Positions 34,848 through 43,256 of a stretch of 64,000 nt of DNA are shown in pieces. The DNA is from QHXW01 sp963768075 (GTDB lineage Bacteria > Acidobacteriota > Terriglobia > Bryobacterales > Bryobacteraceae). The notes beneath the pieces were generated by a model. It searched no databases and was not told the origin of the DNA. It worked only from the letters and a program-made list of their open reading frames with translations. The stretch lies in contig CAVYHD010000018.1 of assembly GCA_963768075.1 (NCBI GenBank), positions 62,001-126,000 of the forward strand, in the 5' to 3' direction. Every line of letters starts with the position of its first letter. The stretch's first letter is position 1. Position numbers and translations under genes: made by a program.

Positions 34848-35283
34848 TTTCATCCTCGTCGGCGGAGTCGCGGCGGTAGTGCAGGGCGCGCCGATCATGA
34901 CTCTCGATCTGGATGTACTCTATTCCCCTGAAGCTATGAATCTGACCCGCCTGCTTCGAGCGATCGAGGATTTGGATGGATATTACCGGATGCAGCCGGA
35001 GAAGCGTTTGAAGCCCCAGATTTCACATCTTGTTGCTGCCGGCGGTCACAACCTTCTGTCAACGCGTTTGGGGCCGCTCGATCTCTTGGGAAACATCGGG
35101 AAATCCCGCACGTATCAAGACCTCGCGCCACACACAATCCGGATCTACATCGGCCCGGCACTTAGCGTGCCGGTTCTCGATCTCGAAACCATCATCGCCG
35201 TGAAGGAAGAAGTAGGCGGCGAAAAAGACCGTGCCATGCTCCCGGTGCTGCGCCGCACGCTGGAAGAAGCGCGGCGGCGCTGA
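34783..35283 (+). CDS. Nucleotidyltransferase-fold protein (AbiEii/DUF6036-like)
   Basis: 166 residues from GTG 34783. The polymerase-beta-type active site is visible: hydrophobic strand FILVGGVAAVVQGAPIMT followed by LDLDVLY with the DxD metal site. The third acidic residue is likely in the GPLDLLG strand, and the C-terminus has EEVGGEKDRAMLPVL, seen in this family. Relatives occur as AbiEii-type toxins and as solitary house genes. It overlaps the small gene before it, so they are coupled. Confidence 0.7.
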   Translation: MAETPKPDFLPILRILTTHEVDFILVGGVAAVVQGAPIMTLDLDVLYSPEAMNLTRLLRAIEDLDGYYRMQPEKRLKPQISHLVAAGGHNLLSTRLGPLDLLGNIGKSRTYQDLAPHTIRIYIGPALSVPVLDLETIIAVKEEVGGEKDRAMLPVLRRTLEEARRR

Positions 35284-35290
35284 GCGCCGC

Positions 35291-36708
35291 CTACGCCTGA
35301 TCCACTTGCTCTGCGGCGCGATTGGCGGATTCGAGCGCGGCTTCCTGGCCCCAGGACATTTGCGCCGCGCAGGCACCTGCAAAATGAATTCGGCCGTCGG
35401 GGCGCGTGACTTCCGGCCAAAATTTCGCGAGCTCTCCGGTCCGGTAGCTGGTGCGTTCACACATGCCGGCGTACGGATCGGCGGCCCAGTTGTGAATCAG
35501 CGCCTGCTCGATGTCGGCCGACTTGCCCGGATAAAGTTTATGAAACGCGGCCAGCGCGGATTCGGCCGTGGCGCCGGGCTGCGCGCCGCCGATCAAAATA
35601 CCCCGTGGCGTTTTCACCTCGTCAGCGATGCTCCACAGTTCGTTCAGATGCGGGGTTGGCGGCTCCCAGTTGGGGCTGACCCCATCGGTTTTCCAGAACC
35701 GCGTGCGTGACTGAAAAATCACCCGCTGGCGCGTGTAGTAGGGCATGTTCTGGATCACGAAGCTCTTCGCCTCCGGCCACGCCGGCGTCACCGGAATTTG
35801 CCGCAGCACGACCATCGAAATGCAGGCCACCAGATAATCGCCCTCTACCTTTTCTCTTCTCCGAACTCCCGGCAAGTCACGATGACACCGCCCGCATCGT
35901 GCCGGATGGCCGTTACCGGGCAGCCCAGGTGCACGCGTTGGCCCAGCCGTTCCGCAAAAGCATCGGTCATGCGTTGGTTGCCGCCCTGAATGCGAAACAG
36001 CTTGGTCGAGGAAAGCGCGGTGCCACGCAGCTTCTTGACAGCCGCGCCCCAGATCCAACACAAGGCCGAGCCGTCTCCGCCGAAATGGGCGAGCACAGCC
36101 GCGGAGGCGCCATCGCGTTTCAGAAGGTCAGACACCGAGACCTCATCCAGCTCGCTCACCCCCGCGCCCAGCGGATCCGTTTCCTTCTCGATGCGGTCGA
36201 CATAGCGCTGGAGGTAGAGCAGGGGCACCTCCGGCCAAGGATGCTCGCTCGCGAAGCTGATCTCTCTTTGATTGAAGCCCAGCTTGCCCAGAACCTCGCG
36301 AGAGTGCAGGTCCTCTTCGGTATACAGCTTCCCGCCGAAGAAACGCACCATGTGATCGCGGCGGGGGTAGGCAATGGGCGTCAGCTCAAATTCGTGCAGG
36401 TAGCGCCAGTAATTCGTGTAGCCGGGGTAGTAGAAATGTTCTGCGCCCACATCGGCATAGAGCCCGTCAGCCAAGGGATCGTGCATGGTGCGGACGTGGC
36501 CGCCGGGTCTGCCCGTCGCTTCGAGCACCAGCACTTCGTGCCCGCGCTTCATGAGTTCATAGGCGCAGGAAAGACCGGCAATCCCGCCTCCCATGACGAT
36601 GACCTTCTTCTTCCGGCCGCTCGTTTGAGCACTGGCCAGACTCGTGGCCAACGCACCCGCGACCGCCGTTCCACCCATTTTGAAAACATCCCGTCGGTTG
36701 ATGGACAT
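35291..36708 (-). pseudogene. Exported FAD-dependent amine oxidase, one frameshift
   Basis: Starts at ATG 36708 with a twin-arginine-like leader (MSINRRDVFKMGGTAVAGAL). It has an FAD dinucleotide fold VIVMGGGIAGLSCAYELMKRG and GRPGGHVRT of the flavin monoamine oxidase family. The frame breaks at an AAAA run near 35848-35852 (one base missing); the next frame continues EGDYLVACISMVVLRQ to the C-terminal FAD motif GRIHFAGACAA. An intact product would be about 470 residues, exported folded through Tat. Probable sequencing indel or very recent mutation. It starts within 5 bp of the end of the upstream oxidoreductase gene. Confidence 0.82.
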
Positions 36709-36712
36709 ATCC

Positions 36713-37860
36713 TTAACCCACATTCTTTATCGTCTCCCAACGCCCGGTCTGAGCCGAGCGCAGCACGGCATCGGTCACGTAGTCTGTCGCCAGACCATCG
36801 CGGAAGGAAGGCGCCGCGTTGTTGCCTTCGCTCGCTGCTCCAGAAAATCCGCCACCTGATGCATAAAGGTGTGTTCGTAACCAATCTGCAATCCCGGCAC
36901 CCACCAGTGCTTCATATAAGGATGCTCGCCGTCGCTGACGTGCAGGGATCGCCACCCGCGCAGGCGGCCCTCATCGCGGTGGTCGAAGTACTGCAGCCGG
37001 TGGAGATCATGCAGGTCCCAGAAGATCGACGCGTGCTCCCCGTTGATCTCGAACGTGTAGAGCGCCTTGTGGCCGCGCGCGTAACGCGTGGCCTCGAAGG
37101 TGGCCAAAGACCCGTTGGCGAAACGCGCCAGAAACGCGCTCGCGTCATCGATCCCCACCTTCTCCACCTTCCCGGTGAGATTGTGTTTGCGTTCCTTGAT
37201 GAACGTCTCCGTCATGGCAGTGACCTGATCGATCGAGCCATTCAGCCAGATGGCGGTATCAATGCAGTGCGCCAGCAAATCGCCGGTGACGCCGCTGCCC
37301 GCCACGTTGACGTCCAGGCGCCACAGCGCCGCTCCGCCTTGCGGCAGGTCTTTTGAAATCGTCCAGTCTTGCAGGAATTTCGCCCGGTAATGAAAAATGC
37401 GGCCCAACCGCCCTTCTTCAATCAATTCCTTGGCCAGTGTGACGGCGGGGACGCGCCGGTAGTTGTACCACACCATGTTGGCGACGCCGGCCTTCTCGAC
37501 TGCTGCCACCATGCGCTCGGCTTCGGCGGCATTCCGGCCCAACGGTTTTTCGCACAGCACCATCTTGCCCGCGCCGGCCGCCGCGATAGCGATCTCGGCA
37601 TGCGTGTCGTTCGGGCTGGCGATATCGATGAGATCGATGTCCGGACGCGCAATCAGCTTGCGCCAGTCCGTCTCCACCGATTCATAGCCCCATTGCGCCG
37701 CAAAAGCCTTGGCCTTTTCGCCATCGCGCGCGCACACCGCCTTCAGTACCGGTTGCCATTCCAGATCAAAGAAACGGTTCACCTGGCAGAAGGCGTTCGA
37801 GTGCGTGCGCCCCATGAACCCGTAGCCCACCAGCCCGATGTTCAGTTTCTTCTTTGCCAT
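36713..37860 (-). pseudogene. Gfo/Idh/MocA oxidoreductase with C-terminal frameshift
   Basis: Starts MAKKKLNIGLVGYGFMGRTH at 37860 (Rossmann fold), with LCEKPLGRN catalytic Lys motif and the GVTGDLLAHCIDTA segment. The frame continues to a premature stop after about 360 residues, but the natural C-terminus (APSFRDGLATDYVTDAVLRS and onward to KNVG) is in the next frame, ending at 36713. The shift is near 36842, one G missing. In the corrected reading the stop lies 5 bp from the amine oxidase start, so an operon is likely. Substrate unknown, myo-inositol-type enzymes being the nearest general relatives. Confidence 0.82.
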
Positions 37861-37863
37861 GAT

Positions 37864-38469
37864 CTATTCCGGCGGAAACCGTTCCTCCTTGCGCACCTGC
37901 CATGCCTGCCACAAGTGCCGGCGCTCGTGCGCAGCCAGGAATTCAAAACATGCACCTAACCCCATCTTAAGCGACCGGATGAACGGCGAGGGGACTTTGG
38001 CGCGCGCCAGATCCACTCCGTTAGCGGCGCGGATGCGCTTGCGTAGATCATCCTGCATAGTCAGAAAATTCGCAATCACTCCGGGGAGAGGCTGATCGTC
38101 CGGCGGCCTTGCCGCCAGCGGAGTACGCAGCCGAATGCCCGGCGGCGGCTCCGTCGATCGCACGAACCACCGCTCGATGAAGCCGTACCGGAACGGCCCG
38201 CGGCTCAGCAGACGGTCCGCGCGCGCGTCTTCAATGGTTTCGTCCAGAATGGGAAGGTACTTCCCCCCGATGATTACCAGGTGCACCAGACATTGCGCAA
38301 TTGACCAGCGTGATGATTCCGGCGACCAATGAAACTGGACCTCCGTCAGGCCGTTGAGCAGATTCGCCGTGTCGGCATCCACTCCGTCTAGTTGGCGGAG
38401 ATAATCGGCAAGGTCGGCCGCCAGCGGCTCCTCGCCCGAACCATCCGCCCTCGGGATGATCGAACTCAT
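37864..38469 (-). CDS. DinB-like domain protein
   Basis: About 201 residues from ATG 38469 (MSSIIPRADG); upstream in-frame sequence to 38535 lacks homology. It has the DinB four-helix pattern with the metal-type His residues: WSIAQCLVHLVIIGG, then AAHERRHLWQAWQVRK. These bind a divalent metal in DinB/YfiT proteins, some of which are thiol transferases. Ends 3 bp before the oxidoreductase start at 37860. Confidence 0.75.
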   Translation of the reverse strand: MSSIIPRADGSGEEPLAADLADYLRQLDGVDADTANLLNGLTEVQFHWSPESSRWSIAQCLVHLVIIGGKYLPILDETIEDARADRLLSRGPFRYGFIERWFVRSTEPPPGIRLRTPLAARPPDDQPLPGVIANFLTMQDDLRKRIRAANGVDLARAKVPSPFIRSLKMGLGACFEFLAAHERRHLWQAWQVRKEERFPPE

Positions 38470-38549
38470 GTTTCTCTTGGTCGATTCATCAATATACACC
38501 GGGCGCTCCACTCGAAAACAGATTCCGCGGCGCATCCGTATAATGAGGC

Positions 38550-39113
38550 ATGAGGCGCTTTTGGCCGCTGGCCCTGGTGGCGGCTCCGTTTCTCCTTATC
38601 GGCTCCCGCTCGGAGTATTCTTCGGCCCAGCACAAGCTCGATCTCATCGAGAACGGCCGCTTGAAACCCGGTGCTCGCGTGACACTCAGCGAGCGCGAAC
38701 TCAACGCGTACGTGGAGCAGGAGCTTCCCAAAGTGGTGCCGCACGGCGTCCGCGAACCAAAGGTGGAACTCGGCCCGGGCACGGCCACCGGTTCGGCCCT
38801 GATTGATTTCTTAAAACTCGAAAATGCGCACGGTACGCCGCCGGGATTTCTGATGCGGCAACTGCTGCAAGGCGAGCATCCCGTAACCGTGACTGCGCGC
38901 ATCACCACTGGCAATGGGCGCGCCACCGTGGAAGTCCAGAGCGTCGATGTTGACGGCATGACCATCCAGGGCCGCTTGCTGGACTATTTGATCCACAATT
39001 ATCTGCAAGCCTACTACCCCGACGCCAAAGTCGGCGAGCCCTTCGAAATGAGCTACCGCATCGACCGGCTCGACATTCAGCCTGCCCGCGTCGACGTGTT
39101 CATGAAACGTTAG
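38550..39113 (+). CDS. Exported hypothetical protein
   Basis: 187 residues with an N-terminal signal segment (FWPLALVAAPFLLIGSRS). The rest is a mixed alpha/beta domain with two strand-rich parts (RVTLSERELNAYVEQELP; HPVTVTARITTGNGRATVEV). The pattern is reminiscent of lipid-binding DUF2993-like or BPI-type exported proteins, at low certainty. It is followed 18 bp later by the hydrolase fusion. Confidence 0.55.
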   Translation: MRRFWPLALVAAPFLLIGSRSEYSSAQHKLDLIENGRLKPGARVTLSERELNAYVEQELPKVVPHGVREPKVELGPGTATGSALIDFLKLENAHGTPPGFLMRQLLQGEHPVTVTARITTGNGRATVEVQSVDVDGMTIQGRLLDYLIHNYLQAYYPDAKVGEPFEMSYRIDRLDIQPARVDVFMKR

Positions 39114-39131
39114 GGGCGTACAATAAGCCGC

Positions 39132-41459
39132 ATGCACCGGCTTGCGCTCCTTTCCCTCTCGGCCTGTTCCCTGCTCTGCGCGGCGGATATCGCGCCGCGA
39201 GCGGATTACGCCGCGGTCGCGCACGCACTCGATCCGTTCATCCAGCGGGAACTCTCGGAGAAACAGCTTCCCGCCGTCTCCATCGCCTTGGTCGACGATC
39301 AGCAGATTGTCTGGGCGCAGGGATTCGGACTGGCCGACCCGCAAGCCAAAGTCAACGCTACGGCGAGCACCATCTATCGCGCCGGCTCAGTTTCGAAACT
39401 GTTCACCGATATCGGCATCATGCAGCTGGTCGAGCGCGGCGAGCTGCGGCTCGATGCCCCCATCACGGAATATCTGCCGGATTTTCATCCTACCAATCCT
39501 TTCGGCAAGCCCATCACGTTGCGGGAGCTCATGTCGCACCGTTCGGGCCTGGTGCGTGAGCCGCCGGTGGGCCATTACTTCGATCCCTCCGAACCGAGTG
39601 TCGAAGCCACAGTAAACAGCCTGAACGCGACGACGCTGGTCTACGCGCCCGGTACGCACACCAAATATTCGAATGCCGGCATCACCGTAGCCGGCTACGT
39701 CCTCGAGCGCCGCAAACACGAGCCGTATGCGAAATATCTGAAGCACGCCGTACTCGAGCCCATGGGTTTGCACGACAGCGCATTTCAGCCCGAACCGCGG
39801 ATCACACAGGATCTTGCCAAGGCCTTCCTGTGGACCTACGACGGCCGCACATTGGCGGCGCCCACTTTCCAACTGGGGATCGGTCCCGCGGGATGCCTCT
39901 ACACCAACGTCACGGATCTCGGCCGATTCTTGAGCGTCTTATTCGCCGCCGGGCGCAGCTCGAACGCCCAGGTGCTCAAACCGGAGACCCTCGCACAAAT
40001 GTGGCAGCCGCAATTTGAGAAACCGGGCGAGAAAGAGGGCTTCGGTCTTGGATTTCGCCTGGCAACGTTCGAGGGTCATCGAATGGTTGGACACGGCGGC
40101 GCCATTTACGGATTCGCCACCGAGTTGACCGCCCTGCCCGACGACAAGCTCGGTGTGGTGGTGGTGACTACCATGGACAGCGCGAACGCCGCCGTGGATC
40201 ACATCGCCCATGAAGCGCTGCGCTTGATGCTGGCCGCGCGGGCCGGAAAACCGCTTGGCGAGATTCCGGCTACAGCGCCGCTCGATCCAAAGCTTTCCCG
40301 CGTGTTAGATGGCCGCTACGGAGAAGGCGCCAACGCCGTGGATTTGATCGAGCGCGCGGGCAAACTCTTCTACCTGCCGGTGCGCGGCGGCAAGCAGATC
40401 GAGGTGCGTCAGGCCAGCGACGCGCTGATTCTCGATGGCAAGCTAGGCTACGGGACAAAAATCAACCGGGAAAATGACGCCATTCTCGTCGCCCACGATC
40501 ACCTAGCGCGCGTAGCCCTGCCAAGACCCGCGCCCATCTCCGGGCGTCTTCGCGGATTGATCGGGGAATACGGCTGGGATTACGACACGCTCTACATTCT
40601 CGAGAAGGACGGTCAACTCACCGCCCTGATCGAGTGGTACGACTATTATCCGCTGACAGAAATTTCGCCCGATGTTTTCCGCTTTCCCGGCTGGGGGCTC
40701 TACGATGGGGAAACCCTGGCCTTCCATCGCGGCGCAAATGGCCGCGCCACCGAAGGCGTGCTGAGCCATGCGGTTCTATTCGAACGCCGGAAAATCGCCG
40801 GCGAAGATCAGACCAGCGCTCACATTGAGCCCGTCAAGCCCGTCGATGAACTGCGCCGCGACGCCCTGGCAGCCACTCCGCCCCACGAGAGCGGTGATTT
40901 TCGCCAGCCCGACCTCGTCGAGCTGACCACGCTAGACCCCACCATCAAGCTCGACATCCGCTACGCGACGACCAACAATTTTCTGCAAACGGTTTTTTAT
41001 CCCGAAGCGCGCGCCTTCCTGCAGCGCCCTGCTGCCGACGCCCTTCTGCGCGCGCATCGCAGACTGAAGTCCATGGGCTTCGGCTTGCTCATTCACGACT
41101 CTTACCGCCCCTGGTACGTCACAAAAATGTTTTGGGACGGCACTCCGCCCGACAAACACATCTTCGTCGCCGACCCCAGCCACGGCTCGCGCCACAATCG
41201 CGGCTGCGCTGTCGATCTCACGCTTTACGATTTGAAAACCGGACGGCCCGTCGAAATGGTCGGGCTCTACGATGAAATGTCGGAGCGCTCCTTCCCGGAT
41301 TACCCCGGCAGTACCGCGCTCGCGCGGTGGCATCGTCAAGTGCTTCGCCGCGCGATGGAAGACGAAGGCTTCACCGTCTACGATTTCGAGTGGTGGCACT
41401 TCGATTATAAGGATTGGCAAAAATATCCCGTCCTCAACGTCAATGCGGGCGCGTTCTAA
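39132..41459 (+). CDS. Fusion of serine beta-lactamase-like hydrolase and VanX-type D-Ala-D-Ala dipeptidase
   Basis: 775 residues with a signal peptide (LALLSLSACSLLCAA). Residues about 25-370 are a class-C beta-lactamase/esterase domain: SxxK in GSVSKLF, YxN in KYSNAG, and HxG in VGHGGAIYG. A linker domain follows (about 390-560). Residues about 585-775 are a VanX/peptidase M15 domain: SYRPW, the zinc ligands in SRHNRGCAVDL, and the final EWWHFDY. Both domains act on peptidoglycan-type D-Ala peptides or related compounds in the periplasm, so one protein could cut a D-peptide and process its fragments. All catalytic residues are present. The role is inferred. Confidence 0.88.
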   Translation: MHRLALLSLSACSLLCAADIAPRADYAAVAHALDPFIQRELSEKQLPAVSIALVDDQQIVWAQGFGLADPQAKVNATASTIYRAGSVSKLFTDIGIMQLVERGELRLDAPITEYLPDFHPTNPFGKPITLRELMSHRSGLVREPPVGHYFDPSEPSVEATVNSLNATTLVYAPGTHTKYSNAGITVAGYVLERRKHEPYAKYLKHAVLEPMGLHDSAFQPEPRITQDLAKAFLWTYDGRTLAAPTFQLGIGPAGCLYTNVTDLGRFLSVLFAAGRSSNAQVLKPETLAQMWQPQFEKPGEKEGFGLGFRLATFEGHRMVGHGGAIYGFATELTALPDDKLGVVVVTTMDSANAAVDHIAHEALRLMLAARAGKPLGEIPATAPLDPKLSRVLDGRYGEGANAVDLIERAGKLFYLPVRGGKQIEVRQASDALILDGKLGYGTKINRENDAILVAHDHLARVALPRPAPISGRLRGLIGEYGWDYDTLYILEKDGQLTALIEWYDYYPLTEISPDVFRFPGWGLYDGETLAFHRGANGRATEGVLSHAVLFERRKIAGEDQTSAHIEPVKPVDELRRDALAATPPHESGDFRQPDLVELTTLDPTIKLDIRYATTNNFLQTVFYPEARAFLQRPAADALLRAHRRLKSMGFGLLIHDSYRPWYVTKMFWDGTPPDKHIFVADPSHGSRHNRGCAVDLTLYDLKTGRPVEMVGLYDEMSERSFPDYPGSTALARWHRQVLRRAMEDEGFTVYDFEWWHFDYKDWQKYPVLNVNAGAF

Positions 41460-41493
41460 AGGCGCCGACTAGCTGATTTCGCTCCTCCGGCAC

Positions 41494-42042
41494 ATGCGCT
41501 CCCTCGCCACCCTTCCCAACCTCCTGACCAGCGCGCGCCTTCTCCTCGCTCCTTTCGTGTTCGCCGCCATCGTGGGCGGGCAGCACGAGCGGGCGCTCGT
41601 TTTATTCGCCTGCGCCGCCGTGACAGATGGCCTCGACGGCCTGATCGCCCGGCGTTTCAGCTGGTGCACCCCTCTCGGGGCGTATCTCGACCCCATCGCC
41701 GATAAATTCCTGCTCAGCGGCGTCTACCTTTCGCTGGCCTTAGCCGGCAGCGTTCCCTTCTGGCTCGTGGTGGTCATCTTCGGCCGCGACCTTTTTCTTC
41801 TGGCATCTTCCGGTATCGCCCTTCTGTTCACCAAGTTCCGCCAGTTCCCTCCGACTTTTTGGGGCAAGGTCAGCACCTGCGTGCAAATCGCCTGCGCCAC
41901 CGCCTGGATGGCACAAAACGCCCTCCCTTTGCCATCTCTTCATACGCTGGCCCGGGCGCTCGTCTGGCCCACCGCCGCCATTACTATCTGGAGTGGACTC
42001 CACTACGGTTGGCGTGGATTTCGTTTTCTAAGATCGCATTGA
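41494..42042 (+). CDS. CDP-alcohol phosphatidyltransferase
   Basis: 182 residues, four or more membrane segments, with the complete family signature: D-G-(2)-D-G-(2)-A-R-(8)-G-(3)-D-(3)-D within TDGLDGLIARRFSWCTPLGA and YLDPIADK. It transfers a phosphatidyl group from CDP-diacylglycerol to an alcohol. PgsA-like by length, though the alcohol substrate cannot be set from sequence. A possible GTG or upstream start was not favoured. Confidence 0.85.
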   Translation: MRSLATLPNLLTSARLLLAPFVFAAIVGGQHERALVLFACAAVTDGLDGLIARRFSWCTPLGAYLDPIADKFLLSGVYLSLALAGSVPFWLVVVIFGRDLFLLASSGIALLFTKFRQFPPTFWGKVSTCVQIACATAWMAQNALPLPSLHTLARALVWPTAAITIWSGLHYGWRGFRFLRSH

Positions 42043-42086
42043 CGGAGACTGCGGGGCGGAGTAGGCTAGAGGTGTCGGGACTCGCC

Positions 42087-42650
42087 ATGACTCGCTACGT
42101 GCCTGCTCGTCACTACCTGCTTTTCGGAATCACGGCGCTAGCGCTCGCGGCGTTCGCGAGCCGGCTCGGCCTCGAGTTCAAGCCTGCATTTATAGCCGCG
42201 GCTTTGGCCTTGTTCAGCTCCACGCTGTTGCTGATTCTCGCGTTTCGCCCCGCTATCGAGATTCACGAAGAGTTCCTGACCATCGGCAGGCGCCGTGTCT
42301 TGTGGATGGACATTCGCCGCCTGGATCGCACCGGTTGGATCTCGCCCCTCATCTTGCGCATCACGCTGTTCGACGACTCGCACGTGCTGCTTGTCTATCC
42401 CGGCGATCTGGATGGCTGCAACAGCCTCCTGCGGAATTTGCGGCGCCTTTCGCGTGACGCTCTCATTGACGGCGTGCCCTACCGGCAATATTGGGGCGAA
42501 GCTCTCAACCCCGGTTCCGATCGCCGCCAGATTGCTGCTCCGCGTTATCGTCTGCTGCGGCCCGAAGATGAAGCCGAGGTGGAAAAACTCTACCAGCGCC
42601 TTAAAACCGTCGGTCATCTGGACCAGAAGAACACCACGGACGAGAAGTAG
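42087..42650 (+). CDS. Membrane protein with PH-like domain, unknown function
   Basis: 187 residues from ATG 42087. Two N-terminal membrane helices (YLLFGITALALAAFASRL and FIAAALALFSSTLLLILAF), followed by a small beta domain (IEIHEEFLTIGRRRVLWMDI, HVLLVYPGDLDGCNSLL) similar in arrangement to bacterial PH domains. The frame is open earlier, to 41859, inside the previous gene. Two bases separate it from the next gene. Confidence 0.6.
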   Translation: MTRYVPARHYLLFGITALALAAFASRLGLEFKPAFIAAALALFSSTLLLILAFRPAIEIHEEFLTIGRRRVLWMDIRRLDRTGWISPLILRITLFDDSHVLLVYPGDLDGCNSLLRNLRRLSRDALIDGVPYRQYWGEALNPGSDRRQIAAPRYRLLRPEDEAEVEKLYQRLKTVGHLDQKNTTDEK

Positions 42651-42653
42651 TTC

Positions 42654-43253
42654 GTGGCCTCCCGCCATTCCTTCAAAGGCACTCTCCTCGTAGTCGCCGC
42701 CGTCCTGGTGATCGCGGTGCTTACCCATTCCGTGTGGCTGGCCTGGATGGGCACATGGCTGGTGCACAATGACGAGCCGTTTCACGCCGATGTCATCGTG
42801 GTCCTGGCCGGCGACCCCTCCGGAAACCGCATACTGAAAGCCGCCCAGCTCGTCCGGCAGGGTTTCGCTCCCAAGGTGCTGGTCAGCGGTCCCGCCGGAT
42901 TCTACGATCTCCACGAATGCGACCTGGCCATCCCTTTCGCGGTGCGCCGCGGCTATCCCGCCGAGTGGTTCGTTCCCGTCCCCCACGAGGCCCACTCCAC
43001 CGACGAAGAAGCTATCGTATTCGCGGCCGAACTGGCCAGCCGCCACGCCCACCGCGTCCTCGTCGTGACTTCGGATTATCATACCCGCCGCGCTCTGCGC
43101 ATCCTCCGCTCGCATTGGCCCGGAATTGAAATTCGCATGGTGGCGGCTCACGATAATTTCTTCACCGCCGGCGGTTGGTGGCGCAATCGGGAGGGCCGCA
43201 AGACTTTTCTCTTAGAATGGACCAAGACGCTCTCGAGCTTCGCCGGAATCTGA
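42654..43253 (+). CDS. DUF218 (YdcF/ElyC-like) protein
   Basis: 199 residues from GTG 42654. One N-terminal membrane helix and a DUF218 domain: VIVVLAGD, the CDLAIPFAVRRGYPAEW region, STDEEAIVFA, and VLVVTSDYHTRRA. ElyC/SanA relatives affect envelope polysaccharide and vancomycin tolerance; specific function unknown. Lies between the PH-like gene and the exporter in a tight run (2-3 bp gaps). Confidence 0.85.
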   Translation: MASRHSFKGTLLVVAAVLVIAVLTHSVWLAWMGTWLVHNDEPFHADVIVVLAGDPSGNRILKAAQLVRQGFAPKVLVSGPAGFYDLHECDLAIPFAVRRGYPAEWFVPVPHEAHSTDEEAIVFAAELASRHAHRVLVVTSDYHTRRALRILRSHWPGIEIRMVAAHDNFFTAGGWWRNREGRKTFLLEWTKTLSSFAGI

Positions 43254-43256
43254 CCC

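Noticed and set aside
35707..37356. 549-residue plus-strand open frame across the amine oxidase and oxidoreductase genes
   Set aside because: It is antisense to two genes with clear motifs, and its apparent length arises from GC bias.
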